Shown: piece by piece, positions 50,205 to 59,639 of the stretch
Layout of the letters: each line of letters starts with the position of its first letter
How positions within the stretch are numbered: position 1 is the stretch's first letter
Assembly (NCBI GenBank): GCA_000018565.1
Contig: CP000875.1
Coordinates: 3,425,199 to 3,489,198, forward strand
Direction: 5' to 3'
DNA length: 64,000 nucleotides
From: Herpetosiphon aurantiacus DSM 785
GTDB taxonomy: Bacteria; Chloroflexota; Chloroflexia; Chloroflexales; Herpetosiphonaceae
Made by a program: the position numbers and the translations under genes
Notes under the pieces: generated by a model
What the model was told of the DNA's origin: nothing
The model's input: the letters and a program-made list of their open reading frames with translations, nothing else
Databases searched by the model: none

Positions 50205-50598
50205 CGTTAAACCGCGTTTTCGCTTAAAACCACTCCATCTCGTGGGGATTGCCTTGTTGCTGCTGGCAGGTTGGTTGGGCTTTACCTCGATGGGTGATTC
50301 GCTGACTCCCTATGTCAATGTGACCGAGGCCAAAGCCAGCGGGCGCAATGTCCAAGTGATGGGTTACCCGCAAAATCAAGGCACGGTTGAATCGGGTACA
50401 TTCCGTTTCACCATGCGCGATGAAATGGGCCAACCAATTGAAGTGCTGTATCGCCAGCCCAAGCCAGGCAACTTTGATCAAGCGATCAGCGTGGTAGCAA
50501 TTGGCGCATTCGATGAAAGCCAAGGCATTTTTGTGGCCGACGATTTGTTGGTCAAATGCCCATCGAAGTATCAAGAAGATACCCAAGCTGCCAAGTAG
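50197..50598 (+). CDS. ccmE: Haem chaperone CcmE, Cys variant
   Basis: The ATG at 50197 follows AAAGGAGA and gives 133 residues. One N-terminal membrane helix (about 12-30) is followed by an OB-fold: YVNVTEAKASGRNVQVMGYP, FTMRDEMGQPIEVLYR, VVAIGAFDESQGIFVADDLL. Where Escherichia CcmE has the haem-attaching His in HxxxY, this protein has Cys121 in KCPSKY (C-P-S-K-Y125). This matches the CxxxY-type CcmE of the variant System I reported in archaea and some bacteria, in which CcmH is absent. Haem would be held through Cys. Confidence 0.93.
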   Translation: MSDVKPRFRLKPLHLVGIALLLLAGWLGFTSMGDSLTPYVNVTEAKASGRNVQVMGYPQNQGTVESGTFRFTMRDEMGQPIEVLYRQPKPGNFDQAISVVAIGAFDESQGIFVADDLLVKCPSKYQEDTQAAK

Positions 50599-50656
50599 GT
50601 CGCAAAGCTGGGGTTTGTGCTAACTTCAGTTATCAATCCAAACCAGAGGATCATCC

Positions 50657-53002
50657 ATGAATTTGTTTATGTTTGGCACGTTGCTGCTGGTTGTGGCGTT
50701 AGTTGCCGCTTTCACCGCCACCACTTCATATACATTGCTAATTGCAGGCCAGCGCACCGCCTTGAGTTGGGGTCGTTGGAGTGTGCGGATCGCCGCAGTT
50801 TCGATCCTTGTGGCTTCGCTGTTGCTCTTGGCGTTGTTCTATTTTGGGCGCTATGAGTTCGATTATGTCTACAACTACTCATCGAACGATTTAGAGCTAC
50901 GCTACAAACTTTCGGCGCTCTGGGCTGGCCAACAAGGCTCATTTATGATTTGGGCCTTGGTTGGCTTGTTGGCAGCGCCGTTGTTGCTACGTCGCTCACG
51001 CGAGTTTGAGCCGTTTGTGCTCATGCCCTTGATGGCGGTGCAAGTGGCAATTATCAGCTTTATGTTGATCAATAATCCATTTGCCTTGCGCTTCGATGTT
51101 GCCAAACAAATCATCTATGCTGAAGATGGGCGTGGCTTAAACGAGCTGCTGCACAACCCATGGATGGTGATTCACCCGCCGATTTTGTTCTTGGGCTACG
51201 GCTTGTTGGCAATTCCCTTTGCCTATGCCATCGCTGGGCTGTGGCGGCGTGATTACGATGGTTGGGTCAAAGCAGCCTTGCCTTGGACAATTACCGCCTG
51301 GGTTATCTTAACGACTGCATTAACCCTTGGTGGTTATTGGGCCTACGAAACCCTAGGCTGGGGTGGCTATTGGGCATGGGACCCAGTGGAAAACTCATCG
51401 CTTTTGCCATGGCTGACTGTGACGGCATTGCTCCACGGGATGTTGGTGCAACGTGCCCATGGCGGTTTGCGACGGGCCAATTTTAGCCTAGCAATTGTCA
51501 CCTATGGCTTGGTCATGTATGCTTCATTCCTCACGCGTTCGGGGGTTTTGGGCGATTTTTCGGTGCACTCATTTACCGAAGATGGCCTTGGCACGACCAT
51601 GGCAGCAGTTTTGGTGGTTGGTTTAGTGGTTTCACTGGGCATCTTCTTCCAGCGCTGGCGTGATGTGCCAATCAACAAGCTCTCGGAAAGCCTGTTTTCG
51701 CGTGATAGTTTGTTTGTGCTCGGCATGTTTTGTTTGGTGATTATCACGCTGATTGTGGGCCTTGGCACGTCAATGCCGCTGTTTTCCAAAACGCCAATTT
51801 TGCGTGATGGCCTACGCACGACGTTTGCCAAAGCTTTTGATATTGCCGCGAGCCAAGATGGCCGCTTTAGCTTGCAACCAAGCTTTTTCCGCACCGTTAC
51901 GCCGCCGTTTGGCTTGGTCGTGATTGGCTTGATGACGATTGCCCCATTGCTTGGTTGGCGCGGCGGCAACATGCGCAAATTTATTTTTGCGCTGCGTATG
52001 CCAGCAATTTTGGCAGTGGTGGCTACAGTAGTTGGATTGTTGCTTGGCGTGCGCAAACCGCTCTCGCTGGCTTACCTAGGGCTGGGCAGTTTGGGGCTTG
52101 GGGTTAATATTTTGATGATCGTGCGCACTGTGCGCGGCGGCTGGATGCGCATCGGCGGCTATGCAGCCCATATCGGTGCAGCCCTGCTGGTGATTGGATT
52201 CGTCGGCTCATCGGCCTACAGCTCGCCCGACATCAACATGACCATTCCCTTAAACACCACTCAAACCGCTTTTGGCCATAAAATTACCTTCGAAGGCTAC
52301 GCAACCCGCACCAACAACCAAGGAGCCGAAAAAGGCGTGATCGATTTGGCGGTGCAACGCGGCGATGGCGAAATCCAAGATGCTGCGCCACAGTTGTATC
52401 TCAACCCCCGCGATGGCCAATGGATCAGCAATCCAGCGATTATTCGCGAATGGTGGGGCGATTTGTATATCTCGCCTGGTAAGTATTTAGCTGCCAGCAA
52501 CCCTAATTTATTGACCTTGGCGCAAGGCCAAAAAGGCAGCGTCGGCCCCTATAGTTTTGTGTTTCAAAACTTTGATTATAGTTTGCCCGAAGGCCACAGT
52601 GGTGCTGAAGCGCAAACCGACGAGATTACAATCAAAGCGCGTTTGACCTTCTACGATGAGGCGGGCAATGCCACGACAATCGAGCCAGGCTTACGCGCCG
52701 TCGCCAACGTTGGCAACCAGCCCGAGCCTTACACCTTGGCCGATGGCAACCAAGTGTTGATTTCAGCCTTGAGCTTGGAAAATCGCCAAGTGGAATTGCA
52801 AATTGTTGGGCTTGATTTGCCAGTCTTGCCTGAACGCGCTGATATTTTTGTCAGCACCAAGCCAGCGGTTGGCTTGGTTTGGGTTGGCACAGTAGTGATG
52901 ACGCTTGGTGGATCGTTGGCGGCAACGCGGCGCTTTATCGAACATGCCACCAAACGTCGTGCCCAAGCGAGCGTGCCGGAGGCCGCTACCCAAGCTGCTT
53001 AA
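50657..53002 (+). CDS. ccmF: Cytochrome c haem lyase CcmF
   Basis: The 781-residue integral membrane protein has about 15 helices. The WWD motif is WGGYWAWDPVENSSLLPW, preceded by NPWMVIHPPILFLGYGLLAI, and further signatures are ANFSLAIVTYGLVMYASFLT and GGWMRIGGYAAHIGAALLVI, which carry haem-ligating His residues. A roughly 180-residue soluble domain (about 520-740) follows, as in other CcmF. It completes haem ligation to the apocytochrome. No SD of standard strength lies directly before the ATG apart from CAGAGGATC. Confidence 0.95.
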   Translation: MNLFMFGTLLLVVALVAAFTATTSYTLLIAGQRTALSWGRWSVRIAAVSILVASLLLLALFYFGRYEFDYVYNYSSNDLELRYKLSALWAGQQGSFMIWALVGLLAAPLLLRRSREFEPFVLMPLMAVQVAIISFMLINNPFALRFDVAKQIIYAEDGRGLNELLHNPWMVIHPPILFLGYGLLAIPFAYAIAGLWRRDYDGWVKAALPWTITAWVILTTALTLGGYWAYETLGWGGYWAWDPVENSSLLPWLTVTALLHGMLVQRAHGGLRRANFSLAIVTYGLVMYASFLTRSGVLGDFSVHSFTEDGLGTTMAAVLVVGLVVSLGIFFQRWRDVPINKLSESLFSRDSLFVLGMFCLVIITLIVGLGTSMPLFSKTPILRDGLRTTFAKAFDIAASQDGRFSLQPSFFRTVTPPFGLVVIGLMTIAPLLGWRGGNMRKFIFALRMPAILAVVATVVGLLLGVRKPLSLAYLGLGSLGLGVNILMIVRTVRGGWMRIGGYAAHIGAALLVIGFVGSSAYSSPDINMTIPLNTTQTAFGHKITFEGYATRTNNQGAEKGVIDLAVQRGDGEIQDAAPQLYLNPRDGQWISNPAIIREWWGDLYISPGKYLAASNPNLLTLAQGQKGSVGPYSFVFQNFDYSLPEGHSGAEAQTDEITIKARLTFYDEAGNATTIEPGLRAVANVGNQPEPYTLADGNQVLISALSLENRQVELQIVGLDLPVLPERADIFVSTKPAVGLVWVGTVVMTLGGSLAATRRFIEHATKRRAQASVPEAATQAA

Positions 53003-53009
53003 TCATAGT

Positions 53010-53390
53010 AGCTTCCCTCACCCCCTAGCCCCCTCTCCCGCCCAGCGAGCGAGGGGGAAGCACTCAATGATCAGGTTTGAACTCCCCTCTCCTGCCGCCG
53101 TGGGAGAGGGGCAGGGGTGAGTAAACAGAGATTATCCTTAAAACCTACCCTTGTACGTTAGCCCTCTCTCCCGCCCAGCGAAGGGGATCAACCCAATCAT
53201 TAAGGTTTGACCTCCCCTCGCCCGCCGCCGTGGGAGAGAGGCTGGGGTGAGGGAACGGAGATTATCCTTAAAACCTACCCTTGTACGTTACTCCCCTCTC
53301 CCGCCGAGCGAGCGAAGGGGATCAACCCAATCATTAAGGTTGGAATCCCCCCTCGCCCGCCGCAGTGGGCGAGGGGCAGGGGTGAGGGAA
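53010..53390. repeat. Three tandem copies of repeat family A
   Basis: About 380 bp hold three ~130 bp units. Each unit has CCCTCTCCCG, a stretch with AATCATTAAGGTTTGA or similar, and CGTGGGAGAGG or CAGTGGGCGAGG with GGGTGAG. The linker ATTATCCTTAAAACCTACCC recurs at 53131 and 53261, a period of 130 bp. It separates ccmF from the TPR gene and holds no gene. It is the only tandem form of the repeat in the window. Confidence 0.82.
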
Positions 53391-53474
53391 AGCAAAAACC
53401 ATTACAACTTAATCGATCATAACCGCTGCGGATGCAGGCAACGTTTGCATCTGTAGCTAGCGAGTTTAAACAGA

Positions 53475-54245
53475 ATGTCGGAACAACCCGATGAATTAGA
53501 TTATCGTCCGCTGCCCTCGCGGCGTGGCAATCCCACAATTAAACCCATTGATGTGGAACGAGCAGTGCGTTGGCGCTGGCTAAATGGCTGGTTAGTGTTG
53601 GTCATTACAACTGCACTAGTAATTAGCGGAACTGGCGGCTTAATTTGGCTCAATACTCGTCCGCCAGCTGAGACCGCCCCGCAACAAATGCCGCTCTTTG
53701 CCTCGACGATTTTGAGCGAAATTAGCGACCCAAATGTGCGCGATCAACTGCTGGCGCTTGATGCGAGCACTATCCAAGCCCAAAGTGTGATCAACCAAAA
53801 CCCGCGTGATCCGAATGGCTGGATTATGCTCGGCCATGCCCATTATGATTTTATTCAGATGATTTATGAGCATGCCCCCAACGGCCAAGCCTATGTGCAA
53901 AACCTCAGCCGTTGGATTCAAGCCAGCGATGCCTATTCGCAAGCCTTGGCCTTGGATACCTTCCAACCGCTGATTCGTTCGGATCGGGCGGTGGCCTTGG
54001 CACGCTATGGGATTGGCTTTGGCAACCCCTTTTATAGTGAACAAGCCCTCGCAGAAGCTGAAACCGCCTTGTCCCAAGATGATCAGACCTTGCTGGTGTT
54101 GCTGAATGTGGGGCGCGTGTATGCCTTATTGCCTGAACCACGCATGGCTGATGCCGAGCGTTTATGGCGAAAAGTTATTGAACTTGGCCCAACCAGTTTG
54201 CAGGCCAAATTAGCCCAAAGCCTGCTTGATGGAGCCAAGCCCTAG
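53475..54245 (+). CDS. TPR-containing cytochrome c biogenesis protein (CcmI-like)
   Basis: The 256-residue protein has one membrane helix (about 38-60) and an extracytoplasmic TPR region: NPRDPNGWIMLGHAHYDFIQ, AYSQALALDTFQPLIRSDRA, ALAEAETALSQDDQTLLVLL and AERLWRKVIELGPTSLQAKL, three to four repeats. In gamma- and alphaproteobacteria CcmI/NrfG uses such a TPR to hold the apocytochrome C-terminus. The Ccm operon context supports that. CcmI normally carries two N-terminal helices and a separate Cys-handling partner; those are not seen. Confidence 0.8.
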   Translation: MSEQPDELDYRPLPSRRGNPTIKPIDVERAVRWRWLNGWLVLVITTALVISGTGGLIWLNTRPPAETAPQQMPLFASTILSEISDPNVRDQLLALDASTIQAQSVINQNPRDPNGWIMLGHAHYDFIQMIYEHAPNGQAYVQNLSRWIQASDAYSQALALDTFQPLIRSDRAVALARYGIGFGNPFYSEQALAEAETALSQDDQTLLVLLNVGRVYALLPEPRMADAERLWRKVIELGPTSLQAKLAQSLLDGAKP

Positions 54246-54256
54246 GAGCAATCATC

Positions 54257-54823
54257 ATGACCAGCGAATCTGAAACTAGCGCCAAGCAAGGCCTTTCACG
54301 CAAAGAATGGCTTTGGCTCGGCGCAGGCATTGTCGTGGCAATTATCGTTATTGCGACAGTGGCAATCTTAACGAGTGGTGGTAGTAAACCGCAAACCGTG
54401 GTTGGTATCGATCGACCAGTGCCTGATATGGTGCTCAAAACGGTTGACGGTGGCAGCTTTAACCCGACGGAATATAAGGGCAAACCAATCATTATTAATT
54501 TTTGGGCCTCGTGGTGCGAGCCATGCAAGGAAGAAATGCCCGCTTTGGTGCGCACAGCCGAACGTTATGGTGATAAAATCGCCGTCGTTGGCATCAACCT
54601 AACCGATCAAGATAACGATCAAGAAATTCGGCGCTTTATTCAGCGCTACGCCGTAACCTACCCGATTGCGCTTGATAACGAGCGGGTTGCCCAACAAGCA
54701 TTTGGGATTTTTAATATTCCTGTTACTTTTTTTATTGATTCTGAAGGCATTATTCGGTATACTCGGATTAATGCGATTACAGAGTCTGAGATGGATCATG
54801 TATTATCGGAATTATTGCCCTAA
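54257..54823 (+). CDS. Membrane-anchored thioredoxin-like protein (CcmG/ResA/TlpA)
   Basis: The 188-residue protein has a membrane anchor (about residues 20-40) and a thioredoxin fold: DRPVPDMVLKTVDGGSFNPT, NFWASWCEPCKEEMPALVRT with Cys87 and Cys90, VVGINLTDQDNDQEIRRFIQ and FNIPVTFFIDSEGIIRYT. It would reduce the CxxCH cysteines of apocytochromes before haem attachment. It lies 11 bp after the TPR gene. Confidence 0.92.
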   Translation: MTSESETSAKQGLSRKEWLWLGAGIVVAIIVIATVAILTSGGSKPQTVVGIDRPVPDMVLKTVDGGSFNPTEYKGKPIIINFWASWCEPCKEEMPALVRTAERYGDKIAVVGINLTDQDNDQEIRRFIQRYAVTYPIALDNERVAQQAFGIFNIPVTFFIDSEGIIRYTRINAITESEMDHVLSELLP

Positions 54824-54861
54824 AAAATCGGGTTAGTGTTTTTGGAGAGGATCTCTCACTT

Positions 54862-55542
54862 ATGGAACAACCGTTAATTTTAGTTGTAGACGATGAACCC
54901 GATGTTGCCCAGTTGTTGTCGTTGCAATTGACCATGGAAAAATATCGGGTTCAAATTGCCTACGACGGTCCAACCGCCATCGAGTATGTCCGCTCACTCA
55001 CACCCGATTTAATTATCTTGGATGTGATGTTGCCTGCCATGGACGGCTACGAAACTTGCCGTCGAATTCGCGAGTTCAGCAATGTGCCCATTTTGATGCT
55101 GACCGCCAATATTCAAGACCAGCAAATTGTCTCAGGTTTGGATAGTGGGGCCGATGATTATGTCACCAAGCCCTATAGCCCAAGCCAATTGTTAGCACGG
55201 GTTCGGGCTTTGTTGCGCCGGATTCCACCGCAACGGCCAATTATCACCGCTGGCGAAGGCTTGATGGTGCTGGATCGACAACGCCGCGAATTGAAAGTCA
55301 AAGATAAAGTGATCGATCTCACGCCAACCGAATATCAATTGTTGATTTTGCTGGCTGATAGTGTTGGGCAAGTTGTGCCGCACGAAAAATTGCTTGGCTC
55401 GATTTGGGGCAGTGGCAAAGAATCAGATCACGATTCGCTGAAAGTCTATATCTGGCATTTACGGCGTAAATTAGAGGACAATCCCCGTCAGCCGAAAATT
55501 CTGCTGACCGAATGGGGTGTTGGCTATCGCCTAGCTGAGTAA
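54862..55542 (+). CDS. OmpR-family response regulator
   Basis: The 226-residue protein has a receiver domain (LILVVDDEPDVAQLLS, phosphoacceptor Asp54 in LIILDVMLP, Lys in VTKPYSPSQLLARVRALLRR) and a C-terminal winged helix (VIDLTPTEYQLLILLADSVG, WGSGKESDHDSLKVYIWHLR). GGAGAGGA precedes the ATG. No histidine kinase is adjacent. It starts 38 bp after the thioredoxin gene and may be co-transcribed with the ccm genes; its target is unknown. Confidence 0.93.
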   Translation: MEQPLILVVDDEPDVAQLLSLQLTMEKYRVQIAYDGPTAIEYVRSLTPDLIILDVMLPAMDGYETCRRIREFSNVPILMLTANIQDQQIVSGLDSGADDYVTKPYSPSQLLARVRALLRRIPPQRPIITAGEGLMVLDRQRRELKVKDKVIDLTPTEYQLLILLADSVGQVVPHEKLLGSIWGSGKESDHDSLKVYIWHLRRKLEDNPRQPKILLTEWGVGYRLAE

Positions 55543-55568
55543 CCTAGTTTGCTTGTGGATTGAGGAAT

Positions 55569-55604
55569 AAGCGGCACGATCAACGAGGATCGCGCCGCTT
55601 TGGC
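55569..55604. terminator. Terminator between convergent genes
   Basis: An imperfect stem with arms AAGCGGC and GCCGCTT plus inner CGATC/GATCG (55569-55600) is followed by TTTGGCATTTT. It lies between the response regulator and the convergent secreted beta-helix gene. Confidence 0.65.
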
Positions 55605-55607
55605 ATT

Positions 55608-57389
55608 TTAGCGGGTGGCCCAAGGGGCAAATTGATGGTAGAAGGTTTGGGTCGAAACAAATTCGTAAGCACCAAGATCGCAGCGAGCCAACAAATCGCC
55701 ATTGCCATCGATTGGCCGTGATTGACCGCGTTGATCGCTCGCGGGGCAGGCTTGGTTGTTGCCCGCATCAACCGCTGGGCTGGTTTGGGTTAATGGTGCA
55801 ACCCAAGTGTAGTCATCAACTTGGGTTAGCGGGCTGGTTTGAGCCGCGAGATCACCAAGATTCGTATTGCCAGCCAGTTGGCAATCATCAAGCTCGCTAA
55901 TCAGCGCATAAAAACCTTGCGTCGCCCCCCAGCAATCGGCTCCCGCAGGCGCTGTATTGAGGCTGATCAAGGTATTGGTAAGGTAGCTCGTACTGGCGGG
56001 TAGCGTATAAATTCCACCGCCAACTCCATCTTCATCGCCAAATTTAATGCCATTGCTAATCACACTAGTGTTGATCAAGTGCAATGAGCGCGAATTATAA
56101 ATCCCTGCACCCGCCAAATTAGCCGTATTATTGCTAATCGTGCTATTGATAATGGTTAATTGATTGGTGTTGTGAACTCCGCCGCCAGTGCCAATTGGCG
56201 CAGTGCCCATAAATTCAATTGCTCGATTGGAATTATTGATGATTGTAGCGCGATCAAGTTGCATCGTGCCAGCATTACCAATCGCTGCTGAATCACCAGC
56301 ATTGAATTTAAAGATACTGCGATTAATATTCGACTGGCCTTTGCTATGAATTGCCGTGCCATGAGCAATCCCATTGCCACTTCCAGCAGCATTGCGATCA
56401 AAGATGCTCGTATTGATCGTCAAAGCCTTGAGCGCATAGATTGCACCACCAGCATTGGCCTCGTTGCTCCGAAAGATCGTATTGCTGATCGTCTTGGTGC
56501 TATTCAACCACAACGCACCACCTTGCGGATCTTCGTTATCGTTCACAATGATTGCTTCGTTATCAGTAAATTCGCTGGTACTAATGCTTAATTGTTGATC
56601 GGTCGAAGTGCTATAAATTGCCCCACCATTGACTGCTTGATTTTGGCGAAAGTCAACCGCATTAATTGTTAACTGAGCGGTATTATAAATTGCTCCGCCA
56701 TTAAAATCATGCAAGGTTGCGGCAGTACGATTACCAATCAATGCACTATTACTAATCGATAAACTGCCAGCATTGTAGATTGCTCCGCCATGTAAGGCAG
56801 CGAGATTATCGTTGTAATTCAGATTCAAAACGGTCTGATTATTATTCAGATTAACATTATTGATGGTTAGCTGGCCTTGATTATAAATTGCAGCACCATT
56901 CCATGGGCTATGTGCTTCGATTAAGCTCAGGTTGCTCAGATTAACCGTACCACTATGAATATGCAGAATTCGATTGGTATTGGCGACACTCAGGCCACTA
57001 ATGATCGTCAGATTCGGAGCCGCGCCGACCAAACTCAGCGTATCGGTAATATCCAAATCGCCATATAAGCCGCTATTATCATCAAGCCGAAACTCCGTGC
57101 CAACTGGCGCAGGGTTATCGATATTCAGCGTATAGGTTCCGCTGGCTAAATTGATCGTCGTGACTAGCGCTCCATTGCCACAATCGGCGCTGACACTGTT
57201 GGTATTGGCCGCCACAATTGCCTCGCGCAACGAGCATTGGCCATTCTGATTAACTTCATCATTAAAGGTGGTTACGGTAAAAATCGAAGCAGCCGCCTGC
57301 GTTGCAATGGTTTGTTGGGCATGACCAATTCCAGCGGTCGCCAAACCAAGCAGCATGCTGCCCAGACCGATTATCGTTTTCAGATGCAT
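55608..57389 (-). CDS. Secreted parallel-beta-helix (Pmp-like) repeat protein with choice-of-anchor Q-like end
   Basis: The ATG at 57389 follows CGAGGTTTTG and gives 593 residues. It has a signal peptide (MHLKTIIGLGSMLLGLATAG, cleaved near GHAQQ), the CSLREAIVAANTNS motif near residue 52 that marks CSLREA-domain surface proteins, and then repeated GGAIYN/GGAIYA units (for example HGGAIYNAGSLSISNSALIG and NEANAGGAIYALKALTINTS), which build a right-handed beta-helix. RPIDGNGDLLARCDLGAYEF near the end is the choice-of-anchor Q-type motif, followed by TQTFYHQFAPWATR. The role is probably surface attachment or polysaccharide binding. Confidence 0.9.
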   Translation of the reverse strand: MHLKTIIGLGSMLLGLATAGIGHAQQTIATQAAASIFTVTTFNDEVNQNGQCSLREAIVAANTNSVSADCGNGALVTTINLASGTYTLNIDNPAPVGTEFRLDDNSGLYGDLDITDTLSLVGAAPNLTIISGLSVANTNRILHIHSGTVNLSNLSLIEAHSPWNGAAIYNQGQLTINNVNLNNNQTVLNLNYNDNLAALHGGAIYNAGSLSISNSALIGNRTAATLHDFNGGAIYNTAQLTINAVDFRQNQAVNGGAIYSTSTDQQLSISTSEFTDNEAIIVNDNEDPQGGALWLNSTKTISNTIFRSNEANAGGAIYALKALTINTSIFDRNAAGSGNGIAHGTAIHSKGQSNINRSIFKFNAGDSAAIGNAGTMQLDRATIINNSNRAIEFMGTAPIGTGGGVHNTNQLTIINSTISNNTANLAGAGIYNSRSLHLINTSVISNGIKFGDEDGVGGGIYTLPASTSYLTNTLISLNTAPAGADCWGATQGFYALISELDDCQLAGNTNLGDLAAQTSPLTQVDDYTWVAPLTQTSPAVDAGNNQACPASDQRGQSRPIDGNGDLLARCDLGAYEFVSTQTFYHQFAPWATR

Positions 57390-57685
57390 ACCAAAACCTC
57401 GTACTATAAAAAATCGAACCACTACCCATGAACTATATCGAAATTAGGGTGTATGGGTACGACTATGGTTGGCACCAGATTGAGGTGAGCAGGCTTGAAT
57501 AGTCTCTCCCTATCAAAGCCGAAGTTGTTAAAACCACACCAGCGGGTTTATCCTAGCATACAATCCAGCATTTAAGTAGGGACGATTGTACTACTCGCTG
57601 AAGCGCATGCTACGTGCGCCTCAAGACTGATAGCTAAAACTTAAAGCAATGGTATGATGTGTGAAACCTTGAGGAGCACCCGATA

Positions 57686-59635
57686 ATGTCTGTCTTAATT
57701 GCTAATAATCTCGGCAAATGGTTTGGAGCCGAACAAATATTTGAAGCTGTCTCGTTCCAAGTGGCTCGTGGCGACAAAATCGCCTTGGTTGGGGTCAATG
57801 GCGCGGGCAAATCTACGTTAATGAAAATTATCGCTGGCATCGATAGCTCCAGCGAAGGTTCGTTGCATCGCTCACGCGGTTTGCGCGTGACCTACCAAGC
57901 TCAAGAAGCAACGTTCGCCGCCGATTCGACCTTAGAGCGCGAAGCGCATGCCGCCTTTGCTGCGCTGAGCAACATCGAAGACGAAATGCGCCAGCTCGAA
58001 GTTACAATCGCCAATCCCGATGATCCCCAATGGGAACAGGCGATGGAGCGCTACGGCGAGTTGCAACATCGCTATGAGCATGCTGGCGGCTATGAAAAAG
58101 AACATCGCATTACCCGTACCTTCCAAGGTTTGGGCTTTACTGATGCTCAATGGACGCAGCCGATTGCTCAGTTTAGTGGTGGTCAACGCACCCGCGCCGC
58201 GCTTGCCGTGGCCCTACTAGGAGATCCCGATATTCTATTGCTTGACGAGCCGACCAACCACTTGGATATGGCGGCCTTGGAATGGCTCGAAGACTTTTTG
58301 CGCGATTGGGAAGGCACATTGATCGTGATTTCCCACGACCGCTACTTCCTTGATCGGGTTTCAAATCGCACTTGGGAAATGGAGTGGGGCCGCTTGCAGG
58401 ATTACGCCGCGCCCTATTCCAAATATCAAACGATCAAGGCTGAACGCATGGAGCGTTTAGCCAAAGAGTTTGAAGCCCAACAACAGATGATCGCCAAAAC
58501 CGAGGAATTTATTCGGCGCTTCAAGGCTGGGGTTCGTGCCCGCGAAGCCAAAGGCCGCGAACGCCGACTTAATCGCTTTAAAGAAGGCTGGAATAGTATT
58601 CACGGCCATGTTAAAGCGATTGAAGGCCCGCAACGCCGCAAAGAACTTAAATTTGCCTTGCAAACCAACCTTCGTTCTGGCGATGTTGTGCTAGCGCTCG
58701 ATCAATTGGGAGTTGGCTATACCAACAACGGACAAACCACCACTTTGCTACAATTTGATGAATTGTATGTGATGCGCGGCGAACGGGTGGCCTTGCTGGG
58801 GCCAAATGGCAGCGGCAAATCAACCTTGCTCAAAACCGTGGTCGATCAACTCAAGCCCTTGGCTGGTAGTTTTGAGGTTGGAGCCAACGTACAGCTTGGC
58901 TATTATGCCCAAGGTCACGAAGGCCTCGATTTCAACAACACGATTTTGGATGAAGTGCTGCGCCATAACCCGCAAATGGGCGAAACCCGGGCACGTACCA
59001 TGCTCGGCAACTTCTTATTTACCAGCGATGATGTATTCAAGCAAATTCGCGATCTTTCGGGCGGCGAGCGTTCGCGAGTAGCCTTATCGCAGTTGATGCT
59101 CAATGGTGGCAACTTCTTGATGCTCGACGAGCCAACCAACCACTTGGATATTCAGGCCCGCGAGGCGCTTGAAGGCGTGCTTAACGATTTTAATGGTACC
59201 TTACTGTTTGTCTCGCACGACCGCTATTTTATCGATGCAGTCGCTGATACCTTGTGGTTGGTCAACGATGATGGCAGCATTACGCGCTTTCCAGGCAATT
59301 ATTCGGCGCTTGCTGCTCAGCGAGAAAACGAACGTCGTGCTGCTGAAGCCGCCGCGATCGAGGCCAAACGCGCTGCCGAACGCCAAACCAAGGCCAACAA
59401 AGCCAATCCAACGCCTGTGCCAGCCAGTGCCAAGCGCCAATTGCAAAACCTTGAGCGCGAAATTGCCAGCCTAGAGCAACGCAAAGCCGCGCTTGATGCC
59501 GAAATTATGCAAGCATCAATTAAGCAAGATAGCCGCAAAATTGGCGAGCTTGGCACGCAATATGCCGCACTCGAAAACCAACTCAGCGATTATTACACCC
59601 GCTGGGAGCAATTGGCCGAAGAAGTTGGAGCCTAA
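57686..59635 (+). CDS. ABC-F family ATPase
   Basis: The 649-residue protein has two ABC domains without membrane helices. Domain 1: Walker A GVNGAGKSTLMK, signature FSGGQRTRAALA, Walker B LLLDEPTNHLDMAAL. Domain 2: GPNGSGKSTLLK, LSGGERSRVALS, FLMLDEPTNHLDIQAR. The linker (DRTWEMEWGRLQDYAAPYSK to FKEGWNSIHG) is the charged P-site tRNA interaction motif. A Lys/Glu-rich C-terminal coiled coil (QNLEREIASLEQRKAALDAE) follows. ABC-F proteins act on the ribosome in translation or antibiotic protection. The C-terminal extension resembles the Uup group. Confidence 0.93.
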   Translation: MSVLIANNLGKWFGAEQIFEAVSFQVARGDKIALVGVNGAGKSTLMKIIAGIDSSSEGSLHRSRGLRVTYQAQEATFAADSTLEREAHAAFAALSNIEDEMRQLEVTIANPDDPQWEQAMERYGELQHRYEHAGGYEKEHRITRTFQGLGFTDAQWTQPIAQFSGGQRTRAALAVALLGDPDILLLDEPTNHLDMAALEWLEDFLRDWEGTLIVISHDRYFLDRVSNRTWEMEWGRLQDYAAPYSKYQTIKAERMERLAKEFEAQQQMIAKTEEFIRRFKAGVRAREAKGRERRLNRFKEGWNSIHGHVKAIEGPQRRKELKFALQTNLRSGDVVLALDQLGVGYTNNGQTTTLLQFDELYVMRGERVALLGPNGSGKSTLLKTVVDQLKPLAGSFEVGANVQLGYYAQGHEGLDFNNTILDEVLRHNPQMGETRARTMLGNFLFTSDDVFKQIRDLSGGERSRVALSQLMLNGGNFLMLDEPTNHLDIQAREALEGVLNDFNGTLLFVSHDRYFIDAVADTLWLVNDDGSITRFPGNYSALAAQRENERRAAEAAAIEAKRAAERQTKANKANPTPVPASAKRQLQNLEREIASLEQRKAALDAEIMQASIKQDSRKIGELGTQYAALENQLSDYYTRWEQLAEEVGA

Positions 59636-59639
59636 TTAA

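Noticed and set aside
50657-50668. Possible frame change between ccmE and ccmF
   Set aside because: The 58 bp gap has a normal stop for ccmE and a new start with GAGGATC; both reading frames are intact.
53010-53390. Possible CRISPR array
   Set aside because: The whole 130 bp unit is repeated, including the spacers, and no cas genes are near; it is a tandem copy of a dispersed palindromic element.
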